This document shows, piece by piece, positions 1 to 5,951 of a DNA stretch of 7,400 nt. How positions within the stretch are numbered: the stretch's first letter is position 1; each line of letters starts with the position of its first letter. Origin of the DNA: Desulfovibrio sp. (GTDB lineage Bacteria > Desulfobacterota > Desulfovibrionia > Desulfovibrionales > Desulfovibrionaceae); assembly GCA_014804905.1 (NCBI GenBank), contig JAAUYX010000013.1:18251-25650 (forward strand), written 5' to 3'. A program made the translations under genes and the position numbers. Under the pieces are notes generated by a model that saw only the letters and a program-made list of their open reading frames with translations, was not told where the DNA came from and ran no database searches.

Positions 1-261
1 GAGCGCCTGCCGGAAATCAACGCGCACCGCGCGGTTATCGCCGTGGCGGGCCTCGAGGGCGCGCTCGCCAGCGTGCTCGGCGGGCTCACGCCGCTCCCGG
101 TATTCGCCGTGCCCACTTCCGTGGGCTATGGCGTGGCGCGCGAGGGCGCTGCCGCCCTTTCCGGGATGCTCGCGAGCTGCGCGCCCGGCGTGGCGGTGCT
201 CAATATCGACAACGGCTACGGGGCGGCCTGCGCGGCGGCCCGGGTGGTGAACCTCGCATGA
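1..261 (+). CDS. larB: LarB, nickel-pincer cofactor biosynthesis carboxylase (3' part only)
   Basis: This is the C-terminal 86 residues of a gene that begins before the window; the reading frame is open from base 1. The sequence matches the LarB/AIR-carboxylase-like C-terminus: VAGLEGALASV, then a PVFAVPTSVGYG segment, then the glycine-rich VLNIDNGYGAA near the end. By family knowledge, LarB carboxylates and hydrolyses nicotinic acid adenine dinucleotide to pyridinium-3,5-biscarboxylic acid mononucleotide, the first step towards the nickel-pincer nucleotide used by lactate racemase and related LarA enzymes. Its cytoplasmic partners are LarE (sulfur transfer, not in this window) and LarC, whose gene follows directly. 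The TGA stop overlaps the larC ATG (ATGA), so the two are probably translationally coupled. The N-terminal half cannot be judged. Confidence 0.92.
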   Translation, partial: ERLPEINAHRAVIAVAGLEGALASVLGGLTPLPVFAVPTSVGYGVAREGAAALSGMLASCAPGVAVLNIDNGYGAACAAARVVNLA

Positions 262-1148
262 CGCATGACCACGAACATCCGCACGACCACGCGCATCATC
301 ACCAGCACAAACACGCGCACGACGAGGCCCGGCCCAAGAATGCACGGCATGGCCGCGTGCTCACCATCCGCAGCCATTCCGGCCTTTCCGGCGACATGCT
401 CCTCACCGGGCTCGCGCTCATGAACGCGGCCGCGGATACGGAACAGGCCGGGGGCGCGCCCGTGGGGACCGCCGCCCTCGTGGGTGCGGCCAATGGCATG
501 CTCGACGAACTTCTGGCGCCGCTCACCGCGGCCGTGCCCGCGCTTCAGGGCTGCGTCGCCATCACCCGCAAGGAGGTCGGCGGCATTGGCGGCTGGCACG
601 CGGAAGTAAAGCTCCCCGAGGCGCACGAGCACCGCACCCTCGCGCATATCCGCGACATCATCGAGGGCAGCGGCCTCACGCAGGGGGCGCGCGACCTCGC
701 CCAGGCCTGCTTCGCGCTCCTCGCCCGCTGCGAGGCCGAGGTGCACGGCAAGAAGCCGGACGAGGTCAGCTTCCACGAGGTGGGCGCCCTCGACAGCATC
801 CTCGACATCTGCCTCGCCTGCGCCCTCTATGACCGCCTTTCCCCGGCGCAGTTCGTGGTGGGGCCCCTGCCGCTCGCCGACGGCAGCGTGCACTGCGCCC
901 ACGGCCATATCCCCGCGCCCGCGCCCGCAGTGCTCGCCCTGCTTTCCGGCGTGCCCGTGCGGCCCTTCGCGGGCGACGCCGCCGCCGGGGAGCTCATCAC
1001 GCCCACGGCCATCGCCCTTTTGCGCGCTTTCGGCTGCGAATTCGGGCCCTGGCCCGCCTTTCGCGTCACGGCCACGGCCCTCGTCTATGGCAGCAAGGTC
1101 TTTCCGGGCACGGCCAACGGCGCGGTGTTCGCTGTAGGCCGGGCCTGA
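258..1148 (+). CDS. larC: LarC-type nickel insertion protein, His-rich N-terminus, lacking the LarC2 domain
   Basis: A 296-residue protein starting in an ATGA overlap with larB. Residues 3-21 contain 11 histidines (HDHEHPHDH... pattern), a probable nickel-binding leader like those on HypB or UreE. The LarC (formerly DUF111) signatures then follow in order: SGLSGDM at 41-47, HRTLAHIRDII at 125-135, FHEVGALDSILDI at 172-184, HGHIPAPAPA at 215-224, GELITPT at 244-250 and YGSKVFPG at 277-284. By family knowledge, LarC is the CTP-dependent enzyme that puts Ni into the pincer nucleotide. Full LarC is usually about 400 residues; this one stops where the second (LarC2) domain should begin, and a terminator plus a convergent gene leave no room for it. 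The acidic residue usual before the SGxSGDM loop (DxFSG) appears to be Arg38 (RSHSG). Start choice: the ATG at 258 has only a weak GGTGGTGA upstream and is supported mainly by coupling to larB. The family call is firm; whether the protein is active alone is open. Confidence 0.88.
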   Translation: MTHDHEHPHDHAHHHQHKHAHDEARPKNARHGRVLTIRSHSGLSGDMLLTGLALMNAAADTEQAGGAPVGTAALVGAANGMLDELLAPLTAAVPALQGCVAITRKEVGGIGGWHAEVKLPEAHEHRTLAHIRDIIEGSGLTQGARDLAQACFALLARCEAEVHGKKPDEVSFHEVGALDSILDICLACALYDRLSPAQFVVGPLPLADGSVHCAHGHIPAPAPAVLALLSGVPVRPFAGDAAAGELITPTAIALLRAFGCEFGPWPAFRVTATALVYGSKVFPGTANGAVFAVGRA

Positions 1149-1172
1149 TTCGCCCTTTCCCCGCCAAGACGC

Positions 1173-1216
1173 AAGCGCGCCGGGCAGGCATGACCTGTCC
1201 GGCGCGTTTCGTTCAA
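1173..1216 (+). terminator. Hairpin terminator after larC, possibly bidirectional
   Basis: There is an inverted repeat with 13-bp arms at 1176-1188 and 1194-1206 (one G-T wobble) and a 5-nt loop, flanked by AA before and TTTCGTT after. On the plus strand the short T tract follows the stem, 27 nt after the larC stop. Read from the minus strand, it lies about 40 nt after the ADH stop but has only a poor T tail. It probably terminates larBC and may also stop ADH transcripts. Confidence 0.7.
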
Positions 1217-1244
1217 GGGCCGTGCGGCGCTGGCCGCGGGCCGC

Positions 1245-2456
1245 TTACTTCATGGTGGTCATGGAGACCTTGTAGATGGTCTCGATGCGCTCGGGCGTGG
1301 CCTCCACCGGCGCCACGGAGAGCAGGAGCCCCAGGGACGGCGTGGTCTGCGCGAGCTCCACGAGGCGCGGGATGTCGCCCTCGCCAAAGCCGTCGTCCGC
1401 GAGCTTTTCGGGCACATTGACCGACTCGAGCCACTGCTCCACGCCGGAGGCCGCGGCATGGGCCTCGGCCGGGATGCCCTTGAGGCCGGGCACGATAGGC
1501 TCGAGAATCTGCGCGAGCACCGCCGCCGAGGAGGGATAGATGAGCTCCACCACGGCCGGCACGATCATGGCGAGGCCGAGGCCGTGCGAAAGCTCGGGCT
1601 TGACGGCGCTCAGCGGATGCTCGAGGGCGTGGGTGTAGTGCAGAAGGCCGTTGTCGAAGCTCACGCCCGCGAGCAGCGCCGCATAGGCGAGGAAGTACCG
1701 GGCCGTGAGGTCGCCGGGGTTCTCCTCCGCAGCCGGGAGCCAGCGCGCCACGAGGCGGATGCACTCGCCCGCGAGCAGGATGGCGAAGGGATTGGTGGCC
1801 TTGGAGGTGGCGGCCTCTATGCTGTGGTTCACCGCGTCGATGGACACATAGCGCGTCTGCTTGGCCGGCAGGGACGCCATGAGCGCCGGGTCGTCGATGG
1901 AATACCAGGGATAGATGCAATCAAAGGCGATGGCCGGCTTGTAGTTGAGCCTGGTGATGGTCGCCACGGCGAAGCGGTTGGCTTCGCTGCCCGTGCCGTG
2001 GGTGAGGTTGATGACCACGATGGGCGCCGCCGTGTCCGGCGCGAAGGCCCCGGTATAGAGCTCTTCCGCCGTCTTGCCGGGATTGGCGAGCAGCACGGCC
2101 GCGCTTTTCCCTGCGTCGATGGGCGAGCCGCCGCCGATGCAGATGACGGCCGTGGCGCCGTTCTCGCGCCCGAGGGCCGCGGCCTCGTCGATGGAGTCGG
2201 TGGTGGGATTGGGCGTGACCTTGTCGTAAAGCGTTATCTTGATGTCATGCGCAGCGCAGGCCTTCTGCACATGGTCCCAGGCGCCGGTGCGCTTGTAGGA
2301 GCCGCCGCCCGTGACGCAGAGCACGCTTTTCACGCCCTTGTGCGCGAGTTCGCCCGCGATGAAGTCCATCTTGGCGATGGCGCCCACGCCGAGAAAGACC
2401 GTGGTCTTGACCCGGATTTCCTTCACTTCATTGATATTGACGCTTTCTTCCCACAT
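1245..2456 (-). CDS. Iron-containing (group III) alcohol dehydrogenase
   Basis: A 403-residue NAD(P)-dependent dehydrogenase of the Fe-ADH family, which interconverts alcohols and aldehydes in the cytoplasm. The N-terminal Rossmann-like part has the nucleotide-binding GGGSPIDAGK at 108-117 and a GTGSE motif at 154-158. The C-terminal helical part keeps the four metal ligands by alignment with FucO: Asp207 and His211 in IDAVNHSIEA, His276 in HALEHPL and His291 in SHG. Length is normal for the family (about 385-400). The frame is open further upstream to 2537, but the start at 2456 is chosen because a perfect AAGGAGGT lies 4 nt before it and the family N-terminus aligns there. The gene is monocistronic here, divergent from cydA and convergent with larC. 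Relatives in sulfate reducers are often highly expressed and act in ethanol or other alcohol metabolism. The actual substrate cannot be read from the sequence. Confidence 0.93.
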   Translation of the reverse strand: MWEESVNINEVKEIRVKTTVFLGVGAIAKMDFIAGELAHKGVKSVLCVTGGGSYKRTGAWDHVQKACAAHDIKITLYDKVTPNPTTDSIDEAAALGRENGATAVICIGGGSPIDAGKSAAVLLANPGKTAEELYTGAFAPDTAAPIVVINLTHGTGSEANRFAVATITRLNYKPAIAFDCIYPWYSIDDPALMASLPAKQTRYVSIDAVNHSIEAATSKATNPFAILLAGECIRLVARWLPAAEENPGDLTARYFLAYAALLAGVSFDNGLLHYTHALEHPLSAVKPELSHGLGLAMIVPAVVELIYPSSAAVLAQILEPIVPGLKGIPAEAHAAASGVEQWLESVNVPEKLADDGFGEGDIPRLVELAQTTPSLGLLLSVAPVEATPERIETIYKVSMTTMK

Positions 2457-2460
2457 GGGG

Positions 2461-2468
2461 ACCTCCTT
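2461..2468 (-). promoter_or_regulatory. Strong Shine-Dalgarno fixing the ADH start
   Basis: On the minus strand this reads AAGGAGGT, the full anti-SD complement, 4 nt upstream of the ATG at 2456. It supports that start over the in-frame upstream ATG at 2537 and suggests high translation. Confidence 0.9.
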
Positions 2469-2508
2469 GTGCGGCAGGGGAGTGGCTTGTGAAAAAACAG
2501 CAACAGTA

Positions 2509-2537
2509 ACCTTGCGCCAGCCCCGCCCGGATGTCAA
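2509..2537 (-). promoter_or_regulatory. Tentative ADH promoter with consensus -35
   Basis: The minus strand has a perfect TTGACA at 2537-2532. No convincing -10 follows: the 17-nt spaced hexamer is CAAGGT (2514-2509), only two matches to TATAAT. This may be an activator-dependent promoter, or the -35 match may be fortuitous. The leader to the ATG would be roughly 50 nt and contains the TTGTGAA element at 2487-2493. Confidence 0.3.
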
Positions 2538-2550
2538 GCCGGCGCGCGCA

Positions 2551-2579
2551 TTGCCAATCGGCCCGGCCCATGCTAGGGA
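2551..2579 (+). promoter_or_regulatory. Probable cydA promoter (extended -10 type)
   Basis: TTGCCA at 2551-2556, a 17-nt spacer, then TAGGGA at 2574-2579, preceded by the TG of an extended -10 (TGC at 2571-2573). The -10 hexamer itself is weak. Transcription would start near 2585, about 33 nt before the cydA ATG, inside an imperfect dyad at 2577-2601. Confidence 0.42.
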
Positions 2580-2601
2580 AGCACAGGCATGTCATGCTTC
2601 C
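2577..2601. repeat. 7-bp inverted repeat overlapping the likely cydA transcription start
   Basis: GGAAGCA at 2577-2583 is the exact complement of TGCTTCC at 2595-2601, with an 11-nt centre that itself holds GCATG-T-CATGC (2587-2597). It overlaps the inferred -10 and start site, which suits an operator better than an RNA leader structure. The binding protein is unknown. Confidence 0.4.
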
Positions 2602-2606
2602 GTCGC

Positions 2607-2613
2607 AGGAGGA
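2607..2613 (+). promoter_or_regulatory. Shine-Dalgarno fixing the cydA start
   Basis: AGGAGGA ends 4 nt before the ATG at 2618. The frame is open back to 2531, but this site and the family N-terminus (MDVVMLSRLQFA) place the start at 2618. Confidence 0.9.
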
Positions 2614-2617
2614 CGTT

Positions 2618-3934
2618 ATGGATGTGGTGATGCTTTCACGGCTGCAATTCGCCGTGGCTGTTTTCTTCCATTTCATCTTCGTGCCGCTCACCCTCGGGCT
2701 GTCGGTCATCCTCGTCTGGATGGAGACGCGCTACGCCGCCACCGGGGACGAGTTCTGGAAACGGCAGGTGAAATTCTGGGGCAGGCTCTTCCTCATCAAC
2801 TTCACCCTGGGTGTTGTCACGGGCATCACCCTTGAGTTCCAGTTCGGCACCAACTGGTCGCGCTATTCCGAGTATGTGGGCGACATCTTCGGCTCGCTGC
2901 TCGCCATCGAGGCCACGGTGGCCTTCTTCCTCGAGTCCACCTTCATCGCCGTGTGGCACTTCGGCTGGGACAAGCTGAGCCGCCGCGCCCATTGCGTCTG
3001 CATCTGGCTCGTGGCCATCGCCAGCAACACCTCGGCGCTCTGGATCATCCTCGCCAACGGCTTCATGCAGCATCCGGTGGGCTACACCATCAACGAAGCT
3101 GCGGGCCGCGCCGAGCTCACCAACTTCACGGACGTGGTCCTCAACGGCTACGCCTGGGGCCAGTACGCGCACACCATCCTCGCCTCGTGGGCGCTTGCGG
3201 GCTTCTTCGTGCTCGGCGTGTCCTCCTGGCACCTTTTGCGCAAGAGCCATTCGGACTTTTTCCACCGCGCTTTCCGCATGGTGGCGCCCTACACGCTCGC
3301 GCTGACGCTCATCCTCGCGCTGAGCGGCGACGAGCAGGGCAAGGCCGTGGCCCAGCACCAGCCGGTCAAGCTGGCGGCCATGGAAGCCCACTGGCACACC
3401 ATGAACAACGCCCCCTTCTATCTTTTCGTCTGGCCCGACCCCGCCAACCAGACCAACAGTGTGGAATTCCTCGGCATCCCCAGCCTCATGAGCTGGATCA
3501 GCTACGGCTCCGCCGACGCCGAGGTCAAGGGTCTGCTTGACTATCCGCCCTCGGACTGGCCCCCGGTCTCCGAGGTATTCTGGTGCTTCCGCGGCATGGT
3601 GGCGCTGGGCGTGGTCTTCCTGCTGCTCGCGTTCGCCGCCACCTGGCAGCGCAAGCGGGAGGACATCTGCCCGCACCTGCTCACGGGCCTCGTCTGGAAC
3701 ATCCCGCTGCCCTATGTGGCCATCATGATGGGCTGGGCCGTGGCCGAAATCGGGCGCCAGCCCTGGATCGTCTATGGCCTCATGCGCACGTCGGACGCGG
3801 TCTCGCCCGTGCCTGCCTCCAGCGTGAGCATCTCGCTTCTGGGCTTCATCGTGGTCTATTCCATCCTCGGGATTCTGGACATCTACCTGCTCCGCAAATA
3901 CGCGATCAAGGGCCCTGACGCCCAGGAGGCATAG
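2618..3934 (+). CDS. cydA: Cytochrome bd quinol oxidase subunit I
   Basis: A 438-residue polytopic inner-membrane protein that carries the three hemes (b558, b595, d) and oxidises quinol while reducing O2 to water. Key residues are in place by comparison with E. coli CydA: His18 (heme b595/d ligand region), Glu98 and Glu106 in the AIEATVAFFLES helix, His185 in QYAHTIL and Met327 in FRGMVALG (b558 ligands), and Glu377 in the AEIGRQPW motif. The quinol-loop signature GDEQG at 237-241 with KLAAMEAHW at 251-259 (Lys251, Glu256) is intact. The loop after it is short: the protein is about 80 residues smaller than E. coli CydA, which makes it a short-Q-loop form. It is the first gene of cydA-cydB-lipoprotein. 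In strict or nearly strict anaerobes this enzyme serves O2 scavenging and microaerobic respiration. Confidence 0.97.
   Translation: MDVVMLSRLQFAVAVFFHFIFVPLTLGLSVILVWMETRYAATGDEFWKRQVKFWGRLFLINFTLGVVTGITLEFQFGTNWSRYSEYVGDIFGSLLAIEATVAFFLESTFIAVWHFGWDKLSRRAHCVCIWLVAIASNTSALWIILANGFMQHPVGYTINEAAGRAELTNFTDVVLNGYAWGQYAHTILASWALAGFFVLGVSSWHLLRKSHSDFFHRAFRMVAPYTLALTLILALSGDEQGKAVAQHQPVKLAAMEAHWHTMNNAPFYLFVWPDPANQTNSVEFLGIPSLMSWISYGSADAEVKGLLDYPPSDWPPVSEVFWCFRGMVALGVVFLLLAFAATWQRKREDICPHLLTGLVWNIPLPYVAIMMGWAVAEIGRQPWIVYGLMRTSDAVSPVPASSVSISLLGFIVVYSILGILDIYLLRKYAIKGPDAQEA
3924..3929 (+). promoter_or_regulatory. Shine-Dalgarno for cydB inside cydA
   Basis: AGGAGG lies within the last codons of cydA, 7 nt before the cydB ATG. 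The cydA stop and cydB start are 2 nt apart, a typical coupled arrangement. Confidence 0.85.
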
Positions 3935-3936
3935 TC

Positions 3937-4962
3937 ATGCTGGAAACCATCTGGTTCGTCCTCTGGACCCTGCTCTGGGCCGTGTATTTCGTGCTGGACG
4001 GCTTTGACCTCGGCCTCGGCGCGCTCATGCCCGCCCTCGCCAAGACCGAGGAGGAGCGGCGCATGGTCTACAACGCCTCGGGCCCCTTCTGGGACGGCAA
4101 CGAGGTGTGGCTCATCGCGGCGGGCGGCGTGACCTTCGCGGCCTTCCCCACTGTCTATGCCGTCATGTTCAGCACGCTCTACGCGCCGCTTTTGCTCCTG
4201 CTCTTCGCGCTCATCCTGCGCGCCGTGTCCTACGAGTTCCGTAACAAGGTGGACAGCCCCGTGTGGCGCGCCATCTGGGACTGGGTGCACTTCATCGTCA
4301 ACCTGGCGGCCTGCCTGCTTCTGGGCGTGTTTTTCGCCAACCTCTTCATGGGCATCCCCTTTGACGTCAACGGCGTCTATGAGGGCAACCTCCTGAAGCT
4401 GCTCAACATCTACGGGCTCGCGGGCGGGCTCTTCTTCCTCGCGGCCTTCATGATGCACGGGGCCATCTGGCTCACCATCAAGAGCCGTGACGAGCTCCAG
4501 ACCAAGGCGCTCGCCGCCGCCGGCGTGTGCTGGGTGGCCGTGGCCGTGCTGCTCATCGTCTTTCTGGTGCTGACCTTCTTCTGCACCAGCATCTTCGGCA
4601 ACTATCTGAGGATGCCCTGGCTCATCGTGCTGCCCGCTCTCGCCGTGCTGGCGCTGCTCTTCGTGCCGCGCTTCCTCAACAAGGGCCACCTCTGGCTCGC
4701 GTGGAGCGCCAGCGGCCTCTTCCTCATTTGCGTGACCTTCTTCGGGGTGATGGGCATCTATCCCAACATGCTCATCTCGAGCACCGACCCGGCGGCCACG
4801 CTGACGGCCTTCAACGGGGCCTCGACGAGCAACACGCTCGAGATCATGCTCGTGGTGGCGCTCGTCATGGTGCCCATCGTGCTGCTCTACCAGTTCTGGA
4901 TGTACCGTCTGTTCTCCAAGCCTGTCACCCGCGAAGAGCTGGAAAGCGACCATGCCTATTGA
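3937..4962 (+). CDS. cydB: Cytochrome bd quinol oxidase subunit II
   Basis: A 341-residue membrane protein, normal length for CydB, with about eight or nine hydrophobic segments. Family motifs in order: VLDGFDLG at 19-26, GPFWDGNEVWL at 49-59, SYEFR at 98-102, MMHGAIWL at 172-179, GIYPNML at 273-279 and the Ser/Thr-rich NGASTSNTL near 293-301. It forms the heterodimer with CydA in the cytoplasmic membrane; the subunit binds no heme in most bd oxidases but is required for assembly and activity. The ATG is 2 nt after the cydA stop with AGGAGG correctly spaced. Its 3' end overlaps the start of the following lipoprotein gene by 11 nt. The cydC and cydD exporter genes are not in this window. Confidence 0.97.
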   Translation: MLETIWFVLWTLLWAVYFVLDGFDLGLGALMPALAKTEEERRMVYNASGPFWDGNEVWLIAAGGVTFAAFPTVYAVMFSTLYAPLLLLLFALILRAVSYEFRNKVDSPVWRAIWDWVHFIVNLAACLLLGVFFANLFMGIPFDVNGVYEGNLLKLLNIYGLAGGLFFLAAFMMHGAIWLTIKSRDELQTKALAAAGVCWVAVAVLLIVFLVLTFFCTSIFGNYLRMPWLIVLPALAVLALLFVPRFLNKGHLWLAWSASGLFLICVTFFGVMGIYPNMLISSTDPAATLTAFNGASTSNTLEIMLVVALVMVPIVLLYQFWMYRLFSKPVTREELESDHAY

Positions 4963-5266
4963 TGCCCCCCGCGCCGGGCTGCGGACAGTCACCGCGGCCC
5001 GGCGCGACAGCCTTTTGCCCCGGCTGTTGCCGCGCCTGCTCATGGGCGCGCTGCTGGCCCTGGCCCTCACGGCCTGCGGCCCGCCCCGGCCCCTCACCTT
5101 CGAGGAGCAGGAGGCCTATATGGCGAAGCAGCAGTGCGAGCAGGAGGCCACCAATATGGCCGGCTCCTCCTGGGGCGGCAGCAATCCCTACTGGACCGAC
5201 TATTTCGTCATGTGCATGAACCGCTTCGGCATTTCCGGGGCCGCACTCGACCGCATGTGGTATTGA
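4952..5266 (+). CDS. Small predicted lipoprotein encoded with cydAB
   Basis: A 104-residue product I do not recognise as a named family. Residues 17-41 contain basic residues followed by a hydrophobic stretch (MGALLALALTA) ending in the lipobox LTAC, so Cys42 is the likely lipidated N-terminus. The mature part of about 63 residues is acidic and Gln/Glu-rich at first (FEEQEAYMAKQQCEQEA), then Gly/Ser/Trp/Tyr-rich (SSWGGSNPYWTDYF), with two further cysteines at 62 and 88 that could form a disulfide outside the cytoplasm. The ATG overlaps cydB by 11 nt with a weak GGAAAG before it. A TTG at 5015 would give a more ordinary 20-residue signal peptide and is a plausible alternative. No CydX-like helix is present. 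Position in the operon suggests a role with bd oxidase or the envelope, but this is inference. The terminator follows 18 nt after the stop. Confidence 0.8.
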   Translation: MPIDAPRAGLRTVTAARRDSLLPRLLPRLLMGALLALALTACGPPRPLTFEEQEAYMAKQQCEQEATNMAGSSWGGSNPYWTDYFVMCMNRFGISGAALDRMWY

Positions 5267-5284
5267 GGGCGCCCGAGAGTTGAA

Positions 5285-5322
5285 ACGCAAAAAAGCCGGT
5301 CATCTGACCGGCTTTTTTGCGT
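5285..5322. terminator. Strong bidirectional rho-independent terminator
   Basis: A perfect 38-nt palindrome with 17-nt arms (5285-5301 and 5306-5322) and the loop ATCT. The GC core GCCGGTC/GACCGGC is bordered by six A on the left and six T on the right, so it works as an intrinsic terminator on both strands. It separates the plus-strand cydAB-lipoprotein operon from the convergent minus-strand thioesterase gene. Confidence 0.95.
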
Positions 5323-5395
5323 GGCGGCTGTCTGTGCCTGATAGCGCCGTTTCCGCTTGCGGGCCTGCGGCCCCCGAACCCGGAAAGGGCGCGGC

Positions 5396-5827
5396 CTACT
5401 TCGCGCCCGTGCCGGGGGCTTTTGCGCCGTCGGCTTTCGCCCGCGTCCGGCTCTCGAATTTTTCCTTGTCCACCACCACGCGGCGATGCAGCCCCTCGCC
5501 GATGATGCCGGCCTCGTCCCATGCCTCCACGCGGAAGGTGAGGCCCTTGCCGTTGGGCGAGACCTCCAGAAGCTCGCTCGTGAAACGCACCTGCATCCCG
5601 AGCGGCGTGGCCGCCTTGTGCGCCACGTCCACATGCACGCCCACCGTGGTCTCGCCGGGCGCGAGCAGGCCCTGCACCGACTCCACGGCCGTGGCCTCCA
5701 TGGCCGCGATCATCATGGCCGTGGAAAAAACGCTCACAAGGCCGCTCCCCACTTCGCTCGCCAGATGCCGCGCTTCCACAAGATGTGTCATTTCGCCCCG
5801 GATGCCGGGGCGCAAGGCAGTTTCCAT
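5396..5827 (-). CDS. FlK-like hot-dog-fold acyl-CoA thioesterase
   Basis: A 143-residue single-domain thioesterase. The pattern GSG...FSTAMMIAAMEATAVESV (26-51), TTVGVHVDVAHKAATPLG (60-77) and TFRVEAWDE...IGEGLHRRVVVD matches the fluoroacetyl-CoA thioesterase (FlK) family. The catalytic triad of FlK (Thr42, Glu50, His76) is present as Thr36, Glu44 and His70 with exactly the same spacing. By family, it hydrolyses a short acyl-CoA in the cytoplasm. Most members are not fluoroacetate enzymes and the natural substrate here is unknown. The frame is open upstream to 6043, but the ATG at 5827 is preceded by GAGGAGGG and matches the family N-terminus. A Lys/Ala/Gly-rich tail of about 15 residues (AKADGAKAPGTGAK) follows the conserved domain. 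The gene is monocistronic, divergent from doxX. Confidence 0.88.
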   Translation of the reverse strand: METALRPGIRGEMTHLVEARHLASEVGSGLVSVFSTAMMIAAMEATAVESVQGLLAPGETTVGVHVDVAHKAATPLGMQVRFTSELLEVSPNGKGLTFRVEAWDEAGIIGEGLHRRVVVDKEKFESRTRAKADGAKAPGTGAK

Positions 5828-5836
5828 GCCGGTTTC

Positions 5837-5842
5837 CCTCCT
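5837..5842 (-). promoter_or_regulatory. Shine-Dalgarno fixing the thioesterase start
   Basis: Minus-strand AGGAGG (within GAGGAGGG) lies 9 nt before the ATG at 5827. It supports the 143-residue form over the longer open frame. Confidence 0.82.
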
Positions 5843-5905
5843 CGGCGGGCTTTTCCCTCGCGTTTTCGCCGCGGGAACTCGCCGCACTTTCCCCTCTCGG
5901 GCTCC

Positions 5906-5934
5906 ACTATCCGGGCGCTGCCCTCCCCTGTCAA
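5906..5934 (-). promoter_or_regulatory. Sigma70-type promoter for the thioesterase gene
   Basis: On the minus strand: TTGACA (5934-5929, consensus), a 17-nt spacer, then GATAGT (5911-5906, four of six matches). Transcription would start near 5900, giving a leader of about 70 nt. One arm of the inverted repeat 5911-5947 fills much of the spacer. Confidence 0.68.
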
Positions 5935-5947
5935 GCGCAGCGCCCGG
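5911..5947. repeat. 10-bp perfect inverted repeat between divergent promoters
   Basis: CCGGGCGCTG (5911-5920) and its exact complement CAGCGCCCGG (5938-5947) are separated by 17 nt. The left arm is in the -35/-10 spacer of the thioesterase promoter and the right arm is just upstream of that -35 and 4 nt before the tentative doxX -35. The position suits a dimeric repressor operator; chance in GC-rich DNA cannot be excluded. Confidence 0.5.
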
Positions 5948-5951
5948 CGCC

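Noticed and set aside
1149..1244. A frameshifted or separate LarC2 reading frame after larC
   Set aside because: Only 96 bp separate larC from the ADH stop. They hold a terminator and no LarC2-like coding sequence in any frame.
2487..2504. A complete Rex operator
   Set aside because: Only the TTGTGAA half is good; the second half is degenerate and the spacing is off by one, so it is kept as a weak finding rather than a feature.
2500..2525. Sigma54 promoter for ADH (GG...GC pattern on the minus strand)
   Set aside because: The GG and GC pairs are 8 or 15 nt apart, not the required 10.
3883..5097. Long minus-strand open frame opposite cydB
   Set aside because: The translation is His/Glu/Gly-rich and is the mirror of the hydrophobic cydB codons; there is no family signal.
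5249..5266. MWY at the lipoprotein C-terminus as a CydX trace (CydX starts MWYF)
   Set aside because: Three residues at the wrong end of a non-membrane protein; coincidence.
5396..5827. Fluoroacetate resistance gene flK
   Set aside because: The catalytic triad is shared by the wider family, and nothing nearby suggests fluoroacetate metabolism.
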